Positions 45,149 through 54,127 of a stretch of 64,000 nt of DNA are shown in pieces. The notes beneath the pieces are model-generated. The model did not search any database. It saw nothing but the letters and a program-made list of their open reading frames with translations, and was not told the origin of the DNA. The first letter of the stretch is position 1. Every line of letters starts with the position of its first letter. A program made the translations under genes and the position numbers. This stretch comes from Amycolatopsis balhimycina FH 1894. Lineage in GTDB: Bacteria; Actinomycetota; Actinomycetes; Mycobacteriales; Pseudonocardiaceae. Location: assembly GCF_000384295.1 (NCBI RefSeq), contig NZ_KB913037.1, positions 10,181,508-10,245,507 of the forward strand, written 5' to 3'.

Positions 45149-45952
45149 TCAGTCCGGTTCGTGGTTGAGGGCACCGGAGCGGAAGGAAGCGACGGCGACC
45201 TCGGTGAAACCGAGTGACCGCACGGCATCGAGCAACCGCGGATCGTCGTGGACTTCGGCGGCCACCGCCGCGTCGAGCTCGATCCGGGCGGTCCCGCCCA
45301 GGTCGCGGACCCGCAGGTCGCGCCAGCCGGGACCGCGGTCGTCCAGGAACCGGCGAACGGCCGATTCGGCCTGCTCGACCCTCGCCAGGGTGGCCGTGGT
45401 GATCGGGATGCCGAACCGGACCCGGCTCGCCAGGCAAGGCGCGGCCGGCTTGTCCGCCCACGCCAGACCCCAGCCCCGGGCGATGGCGCGAACGTCCTCT
45501 TTGGACAGTCCGAGCGTGCGCAGCGGGGTGTGCACGCCGATTTCGTCCCCCGCGCGGATGCCCGGCCGGAACGGGTCGACGGCGTCGTCGGCGTTCGTGC
45601 CCGTGGCCAGCGCCGGGAACCCTTGGGCGGCGGCCACCGCCGCGATCGTCGTGAGCACGGTGGTCTTGCAGAAGTAGCAGCGTCGACGACCGTTGGCCGC
45701 ATACCCGGGCTCGGCCAGCTCGGCGGTCTCCGGAGTCAGGTGGCGGACGCCGAGATCGGCCGAGATCCGCCGCGCGTCGGCCAGCTCCACCACGGCCAGG
45801 CTCGCGGAGTTCGCCGTCACCGCGAGCACGTCCGCCGGGCCGAGGGCGCGGACGGCGGCCGCGAGGACCAGCGCCGAGTCGGCGCCTCCGGAGAAGGCGA
45901 CCGCCAGCCGTCCGAGGCCGGCGAGGTGCGTGACGAGCCCGGTGCCGTCCAT
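45149..45952 (-). CDS. larE: LarE, pyridinium-dicarboxylate sulfur transferase (lactate racemase cofactor)
   Basis: A 267-residue PP-loop protein: ATP site in AFSGGADSALV (about 19-29). Three cysteines fit the family's sulfur site: CYFC (about 92 and 95) and PCLASR (about 173). One-cysteine LarE sacrifices its own sulfur; three-cysteine LarE proteins bind a [4Fe-4S] cluster and can be catalytic, so this one is probably of the latter type. It thiolates the two carboxylates of the nicotinate-derived cofactor. Its start overlaps the larC stop by one base (TGATG). Confidence 0.92.
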   Translation of the reverse strand: MDGTGLVTHLAGLGRLAVAFSGGADSALVLAAAVRALGPADVLAVTANSASLAVVELADARRISADLGVRHLTPETAELAEPGYAANGRRRCYFCKTTVLTTIAAVAAAQGFPALATGTNADDAVDPFRPGIRAGDEIGVHTPLRTLGLSKEDVRAIARGWGLAWADKPAAPCLASRVRFGIPITTATLARVEQAESAVRRFLDDRGPGWRDLRVRDLGGTARIELDAAVAAEVHDDPRLLDAVRSLGFTEVAVASFRSGALNHEPD

Positions 45953-47085
45953 CAGCGCCCCGCGGCGATCGTCGCGACGACGCGGGCAGGCAGGCCGAGT
46001 TCGCGCGCGGCCGCCACGACGTCGTCGTGCTCGGGTTTCGCCCCGTGCGGTCCGCGCTTGCGTCGCACCGGCATCCCGAGGACGTCGACCGTTTCGGTCT
46101 CCCGCTCGAGCGCGGTGCGGCGAACCGGGTACTGGCGCAGCCCGAGGCTGCCGGTTTCGGCGAGCACCAGGTCGCCGAGCCGGGAGGCGTGCTCCGGCGC
46201 GGCCAGTACGTGCAGGACGTGGGCCGGCCGGCCCTTCTTCATGGTCACCGGGCTGATCCACGCGTCGAGCGCGCCGGCCGCCAGCAGTTCGCCGACGGCG
46301 TGGCCGAGCACCTCGCCGGTGACGTCGTCGAGGTTCGTCTCGAGCACCATCAGCTCGCGGGTCCCGGCGTCCGCCGTTTCGCCGAGGTGCACGACCGCGA
46401 CGTTCGGCCGGTCCGGCAGCGACCGGGTGCCCGCGCCGTACCCGGTGGCCAGCAGGCGGAACTCCGGCGGCGGTTCGAATCGAGCACCGGCGGCCTTCAG
46501 CAGCGCGGCCGCGGTGGGAGTGACCGTCTCGCCGGTCAGTTCGCTGCCGACCGTTCGCGCACCCTTCAGGAGGCTCGCGGTCGCAGGCGCGGGACAGGGC
46601 AGGACGCCGTGCGCGGTGCGGACCGTCCCGCCGCCGAGCGGCAGCGCGCCACAGTACACAGTGGACACTTCGAGCGCGTCGAGCGCGGCGAAGACGCCGA
46701 TGACGTCGACGAGCGTGTCGTGCCCGCCGAGTTCGTGGAGGTGGACGCGCTCGGGGGCCTCCCCGTGCAGCCTGCCTTCCGCCTCGGCGATCGCGCGGAG
46801 CGCGGCGACCGAGCGTTCCGCGACCGGCGCAGGCTCGACCCGCCCGGCCATGGCGATCAGTTCGGCCGCGGGCCGGCTGGTGGCGTCGTCGGTGACGTCC
46901 ACGAGGGCGCGGGCCGCCGTCAGCCCGTGGGTGAGCAGGGACTGGACGCGCAGCTCCCAGCCCGTCAGCCCGCTGGCGGCGACGGCCGAGCGGATCCGCT
47001 CCAGCGGGGCTCCGGCGTCGACCAGCGCCGCCAGCAGCATGTCCCCGGCCAGGCCGGTGAACGGCGAGATGACGCAGATCTTCAC
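45952..47085 (-). CDS. larC: LarC, nickel insertase for the lactate racemase pincer cofactor
   Basis: A 377-residue protein with the family's N-terminal PFTGLAGDMLLAALVDAG, the VHLHELGGHDTLVD histidine-rich block (about 115), and TNLDDVTGEVLGHAV in the C-terminal half (about 252). It inserts Ni into the pyridinium bis-thiocarboxylate mononucleotide using CTP. Here it is one continuous frame, unlike Lactobacillus where larC is split and read by frameshift. GTG start overlapping the larB stop (GTGA). Confidence 0.93.
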   Translation of the reverse strand: MKICVISPFTGLAGDMLLAALVDAGAPLERIRSAVAASGLTGWELRVQSLLTHGLTAARALVDVTDDATSRPAAELIAMAGRVEPAPVAERSVAALRAIAEAEGRLHGEAPERVHLHELGGHDTLVDVIGVFAALDALEVSTVYCGALPLGGGTVRTAHGVLPCPAPATASLLKGARTVGSELTGETVTPTAAALLKAAGARFEPPPEFRLLATGYGAGTRSLPDRPNVAVVHLGETADAGTRELMVLETNLDDVTGEVLGHAVGELLAAGALDAWISPVTMKKGRPAHVLHVLAAPEHASRLGDLVLAETGSLGLRQYPVRRTALERETETVDVLGMPVRRKRGPHGAKPEHDDVVAAARELGLPARVVATIAAGR

Positions 47086-47753
47086 CGTGGCCTCCGCAGG
47101 ACGTGGGCGAGGCGGAAGGCGGCCATGGCCGCGCCGAACCCGGAGTCGATGTTGACGACCGTGATGCCTGCCGCGCAGGAGGCGTGCATCGCGAGCAGCG
47201 CGGTCACGCCTTCGAGTCCCGCGCCGTACCCGGTCGAGGTGGGGACGGCGATCACCGGGCAGGCGACCAGGCCGCCGACGGCCGAGGCCAGCGCTCCTTC
47301 CATGCCCGCGACGACGATGACCGCGTCGGCTTCGCGCAGCCGTTCCGTCTCGGCCAAGAGGCGGTGGAGACCGGCCACCCCCACGTCGGTGACGGTTCGC
47401 ACGCCCAGGCCGATGGCCGCGGCGACTTCGGCGGCCTCTTCGGCGACCGGACCGTCGGACGTGCCCGCGGCGGCCACCGCGACGGCGAAGTCCGTGGTCT
47501 CGGCCGGGCGCCAGACCAGGAGCCGCGCACCCGGCGCGTACCCGCCACCGGGGACCGCGGCCAGTACGGCACTCGCCGTCTCGCGCTCGACGCGGGTGAC
47601 CAGGACCGGGCCGGTGTTGTGCGCGAGCAACGTCCGCACGATGGCGACGATCTGCCCGGGCTGTTTTCCCGGCCCGTAGACGACTTCGGGGAGTCCTTGG
47701 CGGTGTTCGCGGTCCAGGTCGACGCGCGCGAAACCGAGGTCGGCGGTACTCAT
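47082..47753 (-). CDS. larB: LarB, pyridinium-3,5-biscarboxylate mononucleotide synthase
   Basis: A 223-residue protein with the AIR-carboxylase-like C-terminal domain (about 90-220): AAAGTSDGPVAEEAAEVA, GMEGALASAVGGLV and PTSTGYG. It carboxylates and hydrolyses nicotinate adenine dinucleotide in the first step of the nickel-pincer cofactor. It overlaps larA by ATGA and larC by GTGA, so larA-B-C-E are translated as a block. Confidence 0.93.
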   Translation of the reverse strand: MSTADLGFARVDLDREHRQGLPEVVYGPGKQPGQIVAIVRTLLAHNTGPVLVTRVERETASAVLAAVPGGGYAPGARLLVWRPAETTDFAVAVAAAGTSDGPVAEEAAEVAAAIGLGVRTVTDVGVAGLHRLLAETERLREADAVIVVAGMEGALASAVGGLVACPVIAVPTSTGYGAGLEGVTALLAMHASCAAGITVVNIDSGFGAAMAAFRLAHVLRRPR

Positions 47754-49030
47754 GGCTGTACGTAAGGGATCGTGAGCGGGCCTTCCGGGAGCACGCAGGC
47801 CCGCGCGTCCGGCCCGGCCCGGTCGAGTGCCTCGGCGACGGTGGCCGCGATGTCGGTGGTCCGGGTCAGGTGGGCCGTCGCGAGGTCGGCGTCGGTCAGG
47901 TGGTCGCTGCGCAGGACGACCCGGCAGTCGTCCTGGATCTTCGCCTGGATCTGGACCTGCCACTGGTCGGGCACGGTCACCGGCCGGGCCGAGATCTCGG
48001 CGAGCAGGGCCGCGGGTGAACTCGCCGAAGCGAGCACCTCGCGGTAGGAACCGTGGTCGGGGAAGCCGTCCCGGCACTCTGCGGCGCAGACGATCGTCCC
48101 GCCCGGCTTGGTGATCCGGTGCGCCGCCGACATCCCTTTGACGGCTTGGTAAAGATTTTGATCGAGGGGGTACCCGGAGTTCGTCGTCACCACGACGTCG
48201 AACGGCGCCGGGACCGGCCGCATGGCGACCTCGCGGGCGGCGTGGGTCGCGGCCGCGTGCATGGCGAGCAGGTCGCCGCCGAACGCCCCGATGACCGCCT
48301 TGTCGCGGTTGAGGATGACGTCGAGGGCGAAGGTGACGCCGGTGGCCGCGGCGATCGCGCGGACGTCGTCGTGCACGGGGTTGCCTTCGGTGATCCCCCA
48401 GGTGGCGTTCCGGTGCCCGATCCGGCGGGCGTCGTGCAGCACCAGCACGGTCTCCAGCGCCGCCAGCCCGGGCGCGACGAGCTTGGGGCCGCCCGAAAAG
48501 CCCGCGAAGAAGTGCGGTTCGACGAACCCGGTGGTGATCCGCACATCGGCGGCCACCCACTCGCTGTTCAGCCACACCGGGACGTCGTCGCCGTGACGCC
48601 CCAGCCAGGTCAGGCTCGCGCGGTCGCGCGCGTCGTGGTTGACGATCCGGACCGTGCCGGCGACCTCGTCGCCGAACATCGCGCGCAGTTCCGGTCCGGA
48701 GTTGCCGCGGTGGGTGCCGGTGGCGACCAGGATGACGACGTCCTCGAGGCGGACGACGCCGTCGAGTTCGGCGAGGATCGCCGGGATCATCAGTTCGCGC
48801 GGCTGCGGCCGGGTCCCGTCGCACGCCGAGATCGCGACAGTCTGTCCCGGCCGCACCCGCTCCCGCAGCGGCGGTCCGGCGACCGGTTCCCGCAACGCCC
48901 GGCGCAGCAGCACCGCCGCGGGTTCGATGACCGGGTGGTGCACCGGGGTCACCACGGTGGTGACCGCCGGGTCGATGGCCAGGTCGAGGCCGGTGTCGCC
49001 GTAGGCGAGCCGGACCGTCCGGGCCGTCAT
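47750..49030 (-). CDS. larA: LarA-family nickel-pincer racemase (probable lactate racemase)
   Basis: A 426-residue enzyme. The catalytic residues known from Lactobacillus LarA are visible one position earlier: His107 in GTHR, His173 in EPHFFAG, cofactor-tethering Lys183 in FSGGPKL and Ni-binding His199 in LVLHD; DGTRP (about 71-75) binds substrate. LarA homologues act on various 2-hydroxyacids, so the substrate is inferred. The surrounding fucose pathway should yield L-lactate, which makes lactate racemisation the best guess. It overlaps the fuconolactonase gene upstream by ATGA. Confidence 0.9.
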   Translation of the reverse strand: MTARTVRLAYGDTGLDLAIDPAVTTVVTPVHHPVIEPAAVLLRRALREPVAGPPLRERVRPGQTVAISACDGTRPQPRELMIPAILAELDGVVRLEDVVILVATGTHRGNSGPELRAMFGDEVAGTVRIVNHDARDRASLTWLGRHGDDVPVWLNSEWVAADVRITTGFVEPHFFAGFSGGPKLVAPGLAALETVLVLHDARRIGHRNATWGITEGNPVHDDVRAIAAATGVTFALDVILNRDKAVIGAFGGDLLAMHAAATHAAREVAMRPVPAPFDVVVTTNSGYPLDQNLYQAVKGMSAAHRITKPGGTIVCAAECRDGFPDHGSYREVLASASSPAALLAEISARPVTVPDQWQVQIQAKIQDDCRVVLRSDHLTDADLATAHLTRTTDIAATVAEALDRAGPDARACVLPEGPLTIPYVQP

Positions 49031-49875
49031 CGCGCAGCCAGCCCGTACACGCGGGTCGCGGTGCCGCCGCGGACGGCGTCGCGTTCGGCCGGCGTCAGGC
49101 CGTCGATCAGGCTGTCGGCGGCGGCCATGACTTCCGCGTACGTCCCCGCGAGCAGGCACACCGGCCAGTCGGACCCGAGCATCAGCCGGTCGGGGCCGAA
49201 GGCGGCGAGCGCGGTTTCCGCATACGGCCGCAGCTCGGCGGGCGTCCAGTTCCGCCGGTCGGCTTCCGTGACGAGACCGGAAAGCTTCGCGACGACGTTG
49301 GGTTCCCGGGCCAGGGTGGCCAGCCCGGTCGCCCATGGCTCGAGGTCCCCGGTGGCGACCGGGGGTTTCCCGAGGTGGTCGAGGACGAAGGTGAGTTCCG
49401 GCAGCGCCCGGGCCGCGGTGATGGCCGCCGGGAACTGGTGGGGCAGCACGAGCAGGTCGTACACCAGACCGGCGTCGCGCACCGCCGCGAGCCCGGCCAG
49501 GACTTCTTCGCGGGCCAGCCAGTGCGGGTCGGGCTCGGCCTGGACGAGGTGCCGGATGCCGGCCAGGAGTTCGCCGCCCGGCGCCGACCGCAGCCGTTCG
49601 AGGTCCCGCGCCGGCGAGCCGGTGAGGTCGAGCCAGCCGACCACGCCGGCGATGAGCGGTTCCGCGGCCGCGGTCGCGAGGAACTCGACCGACTCGTCGA
49701 AGTCCGGCAGGACCTGGACGAGCACCGTCGCGTCGATCCCCGAAGCGGCCGCCCGCAGGTCGGCGGTGGTGTAGTCACGCCGGATCGCCGCGGTGTCGTC
49801 GCCGTCCAGCCACTCGTGGCGGCGGACGGAGGTTTGCCACAGGTGGTGGTGCGCGTCGACGCGCCGGCCGGTCAT
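49027..49875 (-). CDS. amidohydrolase-2 family, probable L-fuconolactonase
   Basis: A 282-residue TIM-barrel hydrolase of the amidohydrolase-2 type: N-terminal RVDAHHHLWQ, FVLDHLGKPP in the centre (about 165), and LMLGSDWPVC (about 235) with the metal-site Asp. Relatives hydrolyse L-fucono-1,5-lactone or related sugar lactones. It lies between the FAH hydrolase and larA with ATGA overlaps on both sides, supporting a place in L-fucose oxidation. L-rhamnono- or galactonolactone activity is also possible. Confidence 0.85.
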   Translation of the reverse strand: MTGRRVDAHHHLWQTSVRRHEWLDGDDTAAIRRDYTTADLRAAASGIDATVLVQVLPDFDESVEFLATAAAEPLIAGVVGWLDLTGSPARDLERLRSAPGGELLAGIRHLVQAEPDPHWLAREEVLAGLAAVRDAGLVYDLLVLPHQFPAAITAARALPELTFVLDHLGKPPVATGDLEPWATGLATLAREPNVVAKLSGLVTEADRRNWTPAELRPYAETALAAFGPDRLMLGSDWPVCLLAGTYAEVMAAADSLIDGLTPAERDAVRGGTATRVYGLAAR

Positions 49876-50723
49876 GCCCGGCCGATCCCGTGGCGCTGGC
49901 GGCCGAGGCCGTCGATGTCCACGGTCACTTCGTCCCCTTCGGACAGATAGGGGAAGTCGTTGGCGCCGAACGCGACGCCCGCCGGGGTGCCGGTGTTCAC
50001 GACGTCGCCCGGTTCGAGCACCATGAACTGGCTGAGGTACCAGACGATGTGCCGGACGCCGAAGAGCATGTTCTTCGTCGTGCCGTCCTGGCGCTGCTGA
50101 CCGTTGACGGCCAGCCGCAGGCGAAGATCCTGCGGGTCGCCGGCTTCGTCCGGGGTGACCAGCCAGGGGCCCAGCGGGTTGAACGTCTCGCACGACTTGC
50201 CCTTGGTCCACTGGCCGCCGCGTTCGTGCTGGAAGTCGCGCTCGCTGACGTCGTTCGAGATGGCGTACCCGGCGATGACCGCGTCGGCGTCTTCCGGCGT
50301 CGCCAGGTACCGCGCCCGCCGCCCGAGCACCACGGCCAGCTCGACCTCGTAGTCGGTGCGGGTGCTGGTCCGCGGGATGAGCACGGTGTCGTCGGGGCCG
50401 ACGATCGTGTTGGTGGCCTTGAGGAACACGACCGGCTCCGCGGGCGGCTCGGCACCGGTTTCGGCGGCGTGGTCGGAGTAGTTCAACCCGATGCAGACGA
50501 GGAGGCCGGGCCGGGCCACCGGGGCGCCGACGCGCAGGCCCGCCGGGTCGAAGGCGGGGAGGGTGCCGTCGCGCAGGGCGGTTCCGGTCCGCGCGACGCC
50601 GTCGCCGGCGAGGAAGGTCCCGTCGATGTCCGCGGTCAGCGGCCGCAGGTCCCGCGCCGCACCGGTCTCGTCGAGGACGACGGGGATCTCGTGACCGGGG
50701 TCGCCAAGGCGTTGGAAGCGCAT
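49872..50723 (-). CDS. FAH-family hydrolase, probable 2,4-diketo-3-deoxy-L-fuconate hydrolase
   Basis: A 283-residue protein of the fumarylacetoacetate hydrolase fold: CIGLNYSDHAAE (about 77), metal ligands in DYEVELAVVLG and SNDVSERDFQ, TKGKSCETFNPLGPWL (about 172) and NTGTPAGVAFG (about 243). In the non-phosphorylative L-fucose route this class cleaves the diketo acid to pyruvate and L-lactate. ATG 50723 has GAAGGA upstream; the longer frame adds no family sequence. First gene of the minus-strand fucose operon, with a GntR-type box 58 bp upstream. Confidence 0.88.
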   Translation of the reverse strand: MRFQRLGDPGHEIPVVLDETGAARDLRPLTADIDGTFLAGDGVARTGTALRDGTLPAFDPAGLRVGAPVARPGLLVCIGLNYSDHAAETGAEPPAEPVVFLKATNTIVGPDDTVLIPRTSTRTDYEVELAVVLGRRARYLATPEDADAVIAGYAISNDVSERDFQHERGGQWTKGKSCETFNPLGPWLVTPDEAGDPQDLRLRLAVNGQQRQDGTTKNMLFGVRHIVWYLSQFMVLEPGDVVNTGTPAGVAFGANDFPYLSEGDEVTVDIDGLGRQRHGIGRA

Positions 50724-50780
50724 CGTCGGGTCCTTCGGGTAGGCGTGCCGCGCCCGCTCCGGCGCTCGCCGGACCGTAGC

Positions 50781-50795
50781 AGACATATGATGTCT
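50781..50795. promoter_or_regulatory. GntR-type operator AGACATATGATGTCT
   Basis: A 15-bp palindrome: perfect 6-bp arms AGACAT/ATGTCT around ATG. It lies 58 bp upstream of the FAH gene. Three related copies occur at 50919, 62177 and 62273. Confidence 0.75.
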
Positions 50796-50918
50796 CGATC
50801 AAAGATCCGACGCGTCATCACAAGTAAAACCACGAAAAGTAGCTATTGGCTACTTAGAGTCCAAGTTATCGCCGTGTTACGGATCGGGGCTGGACAATCC
50901 CTGGGCTGCCGCGTAGCC

Positions 50919-50933
50919 ATACATATGTTGTCT
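50919..50933. promoter_or_regulatory. GntR-type operator ATACATATGTTGTCT
   Basis: Matches the 15-bp box at 50781 in 13 positions. It lies 24 bp upstream of the FucD start and covers the plus-strand promoter of the divergent fucose region. Confidence 0.7.
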
Positions 50934-50956
50934 GCGCCGAGTGAGAGGTGGCCACG

Positions 50957-52270
50957 TTGGCCGAAGTGATCAGCGCCATCGACGCCGTCGACGTTCGCTT
51001 CCCGACTTCGCTGAGCCTGGACGGGTCGGACGCGATGAACCCCGAACCCGACTACTCGGCGGCGTACGTGACCATCCGCACGAGTGCCGGTGACGAGGGC
51101 TACGGGCTCGCCTTCACCGTGGGCCGCGGCAACGACGTCGAGGTCGCCGCCGTCCGGGCGCTCGTGCCGCTGGTCGTGGGGATGCCGGTGGCCGACGCGC
51201 TCGCCGACCTCGGCGCGTTCTCCCGCCGGCTGACCGGGGACAGCCAGCTCCGGTGGCTGGGCCCCGACAAGGGCGCGATCCACATGGCCGCGGCTGCGAT
51301 CGTCAACGCGGTGTGGGACTTGCGGGCCCGCCGCGAAGGCAAGCCGGTCTGGCGGCTGCTGGCCGAAATGCCGCCGGAAGACCTGGTCGACCTGGTCGAC
51401 TTCCGGTACCTGCAGGACGCCCTGACCCGCGACGAAGCCCTCGACATCCTCCGCCGCGCCGAACCGGGCCGCGCGGCGCGCCAGGCCGAACTCCTGGAAT
51501 CCGGTTTTCCGGCCTACACCACGACTCCCGGCTGGCTCGGGTACTCGCCGGAGAAGCTGGCGGCGCTCGCGGCGGAGGCGGTCGTGGACGGGTTCACCCA
51601 GATCAAGCTCAAGGTCGGCGCCGACCTCGACGAAGACATCCGCCGGCTGCGGCTGGCACGCGACGTCGTCGGGCCGGACGTCCGGATCGCCATCGACGCC
51701 AACCAGGCGTGGGGAGTCGGGCAGGCCATCGAATGGCTGCGCCCGCTGGCGGAGTTCGATCCGTACTGGATCGAGGAGCCGACCTCCCCCGACGACGTGC
51801 TCGGCCACGCCGCGATCCGCCGGGCGGTCGCGCCGATCAAGGTGGCCACCGGCGAGCACACGCACAACGCGGTGATGTTCAAGCAACTGCTGCAGGCGGA
51901 GGCGATCGACGTCCTCCAGCTCGACGCGAGCCGCGTCGCCGGGGTCACCGAGAACATCGCGATCCTGTTGCTGGCCGCGAAGTTCGGCGTCCCGGTGTGC
52001 CCGCACGCGGGCGGGGTCGGGCTGTGCGAGATGGTGCAGCACCTGTCGATGTTCGACTTCGTCGCGGTGAGCGGCACCCAGACCGACCGCGTCATCGAGT
52101 ACGTGGACCACCTGCACGAGCACTTCGTCGACCCGGTGCGGATCGAGCGGGGCCGCTACCTGGCTCCGCTCGAGCCGGGACTCGGCGCGCGGCTGCACGC
52201 GGAATCCGTGGCTCAGTACCGGTTCCCCGACGGACCGGTCTGGCAGCGGGACGCGGTGGTGGTCGCGTGA
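50957..52270 (+). CDS. fucD: L-fuconate dehydratase (enolase superfamily)
   Basis: A 437-residue enzyme matching FucD closely. Known catalytic and metal residues appear one position earlier than in the Xanthomonas enzyme: Lys217/Lys219 in IKLKVG, Asp247 in IDANQAW, Glu273 in [10 protein letters not shown], Glu300 in TGEHTHN and His350 in CPHAGGVGL. It dehydrates L-fuconate to 2-keto-3-deoxy-L-fuconate. GTG at 50948 touches GAGAGG, while TTG at 50957 is 8 nt after it and fits the family N-terminus ([15 protein letters not shown]), so TTG is chosen. The stop overlaps the SDR start. Confidence 0.93.
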   Translation: MAEVISAIDAVDVRFPTSLSLDGSDAMNPEPDYSAAYVTIRTSAGDEGYGLAFTVGRGNDVEVAAVRALVPLVVGMPVADALADLGAFSRRLTGDSQLRWLGPDKGAIHMAAAAIVNAVWDLRARREGKPVWRLLAEMPPEDLVDLVDFRYLQDALTRDEALDILRRAEPGRAARQAELLESGFPAYTTTPGWLGYSPEKLAALAAEAVVDGFTQIKLKVGADLDEDIRRLRLARDVVGPDVRIAIDANQAWGVGQAIEWLRPLAEFDPYWIEEPTSPDDVLGHAAIRRAVAPIKVATGEHTHNAVMFKQLLQAEAIDVLQLDASRVAGVTENIAILLLAAKFGVPVCPHAGGVGLCEMVQHLSMFDFVAVSGTQTDRVIEYVDHLHEHFVDPVRIERGRYLAPLEPGLGARLHAESVAQYRFPDGPVWQRDAVVVA

Positions 52271-53040
52271 CCGGCGGAGAGTTCGACGGTGTCCGCGCCG
52301 TCGTGACGGGCGGGGCGTCCGGGATCGGGCTCGCCACCGCGCGGACGCTGTCCCGGCGCGGCGCCCGCGTCGTCTGCCTCGACCTGAACGACAAGGTCGA
52401 GGAGCCCCTGACCGGGGTGCGGGCCGACGTTTCGGACGACGGTTCGGTGCGGGCCGCGGTCGCCGCCGCGGCCGAGCACCTCGGCGGCTTGGACGTCCTG
52501 GTCAACAACGCCGGGATCGGTGCGCAGGGCACGGTTTCCGACAACGACGACGCGGAGTGGCACCGCGTCTTCGACGTCAACGTCGTGGGCATGGTGCGGG
52601 TGACCCGCGCGGCCCTGCCGCACCTGCGCGAGTCGCCCGCGGCGGCGATCGTGAACACGTGCTCGATCGCGGCCACCGCCGGGCTGCCGCAACGGGCGCT
52701 CTACAGCGCCACGAAAGGCGCGGTCCTCGCGCTCACCCGCGCGATGGCCGCCGACCACCTGGCCGAGGGCATCCGCGTGTGCTGCGTCAACCCGGGCACC
52801 GCGCACACCCCGTGGATCGACCGGCTGCTGGCCGAGGCCGACGATCCCGAAGCCGAGCTGGCCGCCCTCGCCGCGCGCCAGCCCACCGGCCGGCTCGTCA
52901 CCGCCGAGGAGGTCGCCGCGGCGATCTGCTACCTGGCCGGCCCGGACTCCGGCGCCACCACCGGCACCGATCTCGCCGTGGACGGCGGTATGTCCGGCCT
53001 GCGGCTCCGCCCCAAACCTGTCAACGAGGAGAGGTCATGA
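52267..53040 (+). CDS. short-chain dehydrogenase, probable 2-keto-3-deoxy-L-fuconate dehydrogenase
   Basis: A 257-residue classical SDR: NAD site TGGASGIG (about 15), NNAG (about 82), catalytic Ser in CSIAA, Tyr/Lys in YSATKGA (about 150), then [14 protein letters not shown] and [14 protein letters not shown]. The latter resembles known 2-keto-3-deoxy-fuconate dehydrogenases more than L-fucose dehydrogenases, though either step is possible. GTG start overlaps the fucD stop (GTGA), and its stop overlaps the binding-protein ATG (ATGA). Confidence 0.85.
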   Translation: MTGGEFDGVRAVVTGGASGIGLATARTLSRRGARVVCLDLNDKVEEPLTGVRADVSDDGSVRAAVAAAAEHLGGLDVLVNNAGIGAQGTVSDNDDAEWHRVFDVNVVGMVRVTRAALPHLRESPAAAIVNTCSIAATAGLPQRALYSATKGAVLALTRAMAADHLAEGIRVCCVNPGTAHTPWIDRLLAEADDPEAELAALAARQPTGRLVTAEEVAAAICYLAGPDSGATTGTDLAVDGGMSGLRLRPKPVNEERS

Positions 53041-54104
53041 AGTTCCAGCACCTGCGTGCCGCCACTGTCGTCACAGCCGGCGTCCTGACCGCGGCCGCAC
53101 TGGCCGGATGCAGTGGCGGCGGCTCGACCGCCGCCTCCGGCGGCAAAACCGTCGTGGGGGTCGACTACCCGCGCTCGGACACCGACTTCTGGAACGCCTA
53201 CATCAAGTACGTGCCCCAGTTCGCCGGGCAGTTCGGCCTCGACCTCAAGACCACGAACTCGCAGAACGACGTCGCCAACCTGACGGCCAACGTGCAGACG
53301 ATGATCAGCCAGGGCGTCAAGGGCGTGGTGATGGCACCGCAGGACACCGCGGCGATCATCCCGACCCTGCAGCAGCTCGCCGGGAAGAAGATCCCGGTCG
53401 TGTCCGTCGACACCCGTCCCGACCAGGGCAACGTCTACATGGTCGTGCGGGCCGACAACCGCGCCTACGGCGAGAAGGCCTGCCAGTTCCTCGGCACCAA
53501 GCTCGCCGGCAAGGGCAAGGTCGTCATGCTGCAGGGCGACCTCGCGTCGATCAACGGCCGCGACCGGACCGAGGCCTTCAACGACTGCATGAAGAAGGAC
53601 TTCCCGGGCATCACGGTCTTCGGCGAGGCCACCAACTGGGACGCCAACACCGCGGCCCAGAAGCTGCAGACCCGGCTGACCGCGAACCCGGACATCAAGG
53701 GCGTCTACATGCAGTCCAGCTTCGCCCTGTCCGGCACGCTGCAGCTGCTCAAGCAGCGCGGCCTGGCGGTCCCGGCGAGCGACCCGAAGCACGTGTTCAT
53801 CGTGTCCAACGACGGCATCCCCGAGGAACTGGCCAAGATCCGGGCCGGCGAGATGGACGCGACCGTGTCCCAGCCCGCGGACCTGTTCGCCAAGTACGCC
53901 CTGCAGTACGTCAAGGACGCGATCGCCGGCAAGACGCCCACGCCGGGCAAGACCGACCACGACAGCACCATCATCCAGGTCCGCGACGGCCTGATGGAGG
54001 ACCAGCTGGCCGCACCGCTGGTCACCGCGGACGGCGCCACGTTCGGGCCGGTGAGCAGCGTCAAGGTCGACGACCAGTCCCTGTGGGGCAACAGCAAGAG
54101 CTGA
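53037..54104 (+). CDS. ABC sugar-binding lipoprotein, ribose type (CUT2)
   Basis: A 355-residue lipoprotein precursor with lipobox LAGCS (Cys about 24) and a Ser/Gly tether. The PBP type I fold contains YPRSDTDFWNAYIKYVP at the first strand, NVQTMISQGVKGVVMAPQD, and FIVSNDGIPEELAKIRAGEMDATVSQP. Likely ligand is L-fucose, by operon context. Expressed with fucD and the SDR through ATGA overlap. Confidence 0.92.
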   Translation: MKFQHLRAATVVTAGVLTAAALAGCSGGGSTAASGGKTVVGVDYPRSDTDFWNAYIKYVPQFAGQFGLDLKTTNSQNDVANLTANVQTMISQGVKGVVMAPQDTAAIIPTLQQLAGKKIPVVSVDTRPDQGNVYMVVRADNRAYGEKACQFLGTKLAGKGKVVMLQGDLASINGRDRTEAFNDCMKKDFPGITVFGEATNWDANTAAQKLQTRLTANPDIKGVYMQSSFALSGTLQLLKQRGLAVPASDPKHVFIVSNDGIPEELAKIRAGEMDATVSQPADLFAKYALQYVKDAIAGKTPTPGKTDHDSTIIQVRDGLMEDQLAAPLVTADGATFGPVSSVKVDDQSLWGNSKS

Positions 54105-54127
54105 GGCGCTCCGGAGAGGAACCGAAC

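Noticed and set aside
44686..45702. Single long minus-strand frame running from FucU into larE
   Set aside because: The upstream part is out of frame with larE; FucU has its own GGAGAA site and family N-terminus at 45129.
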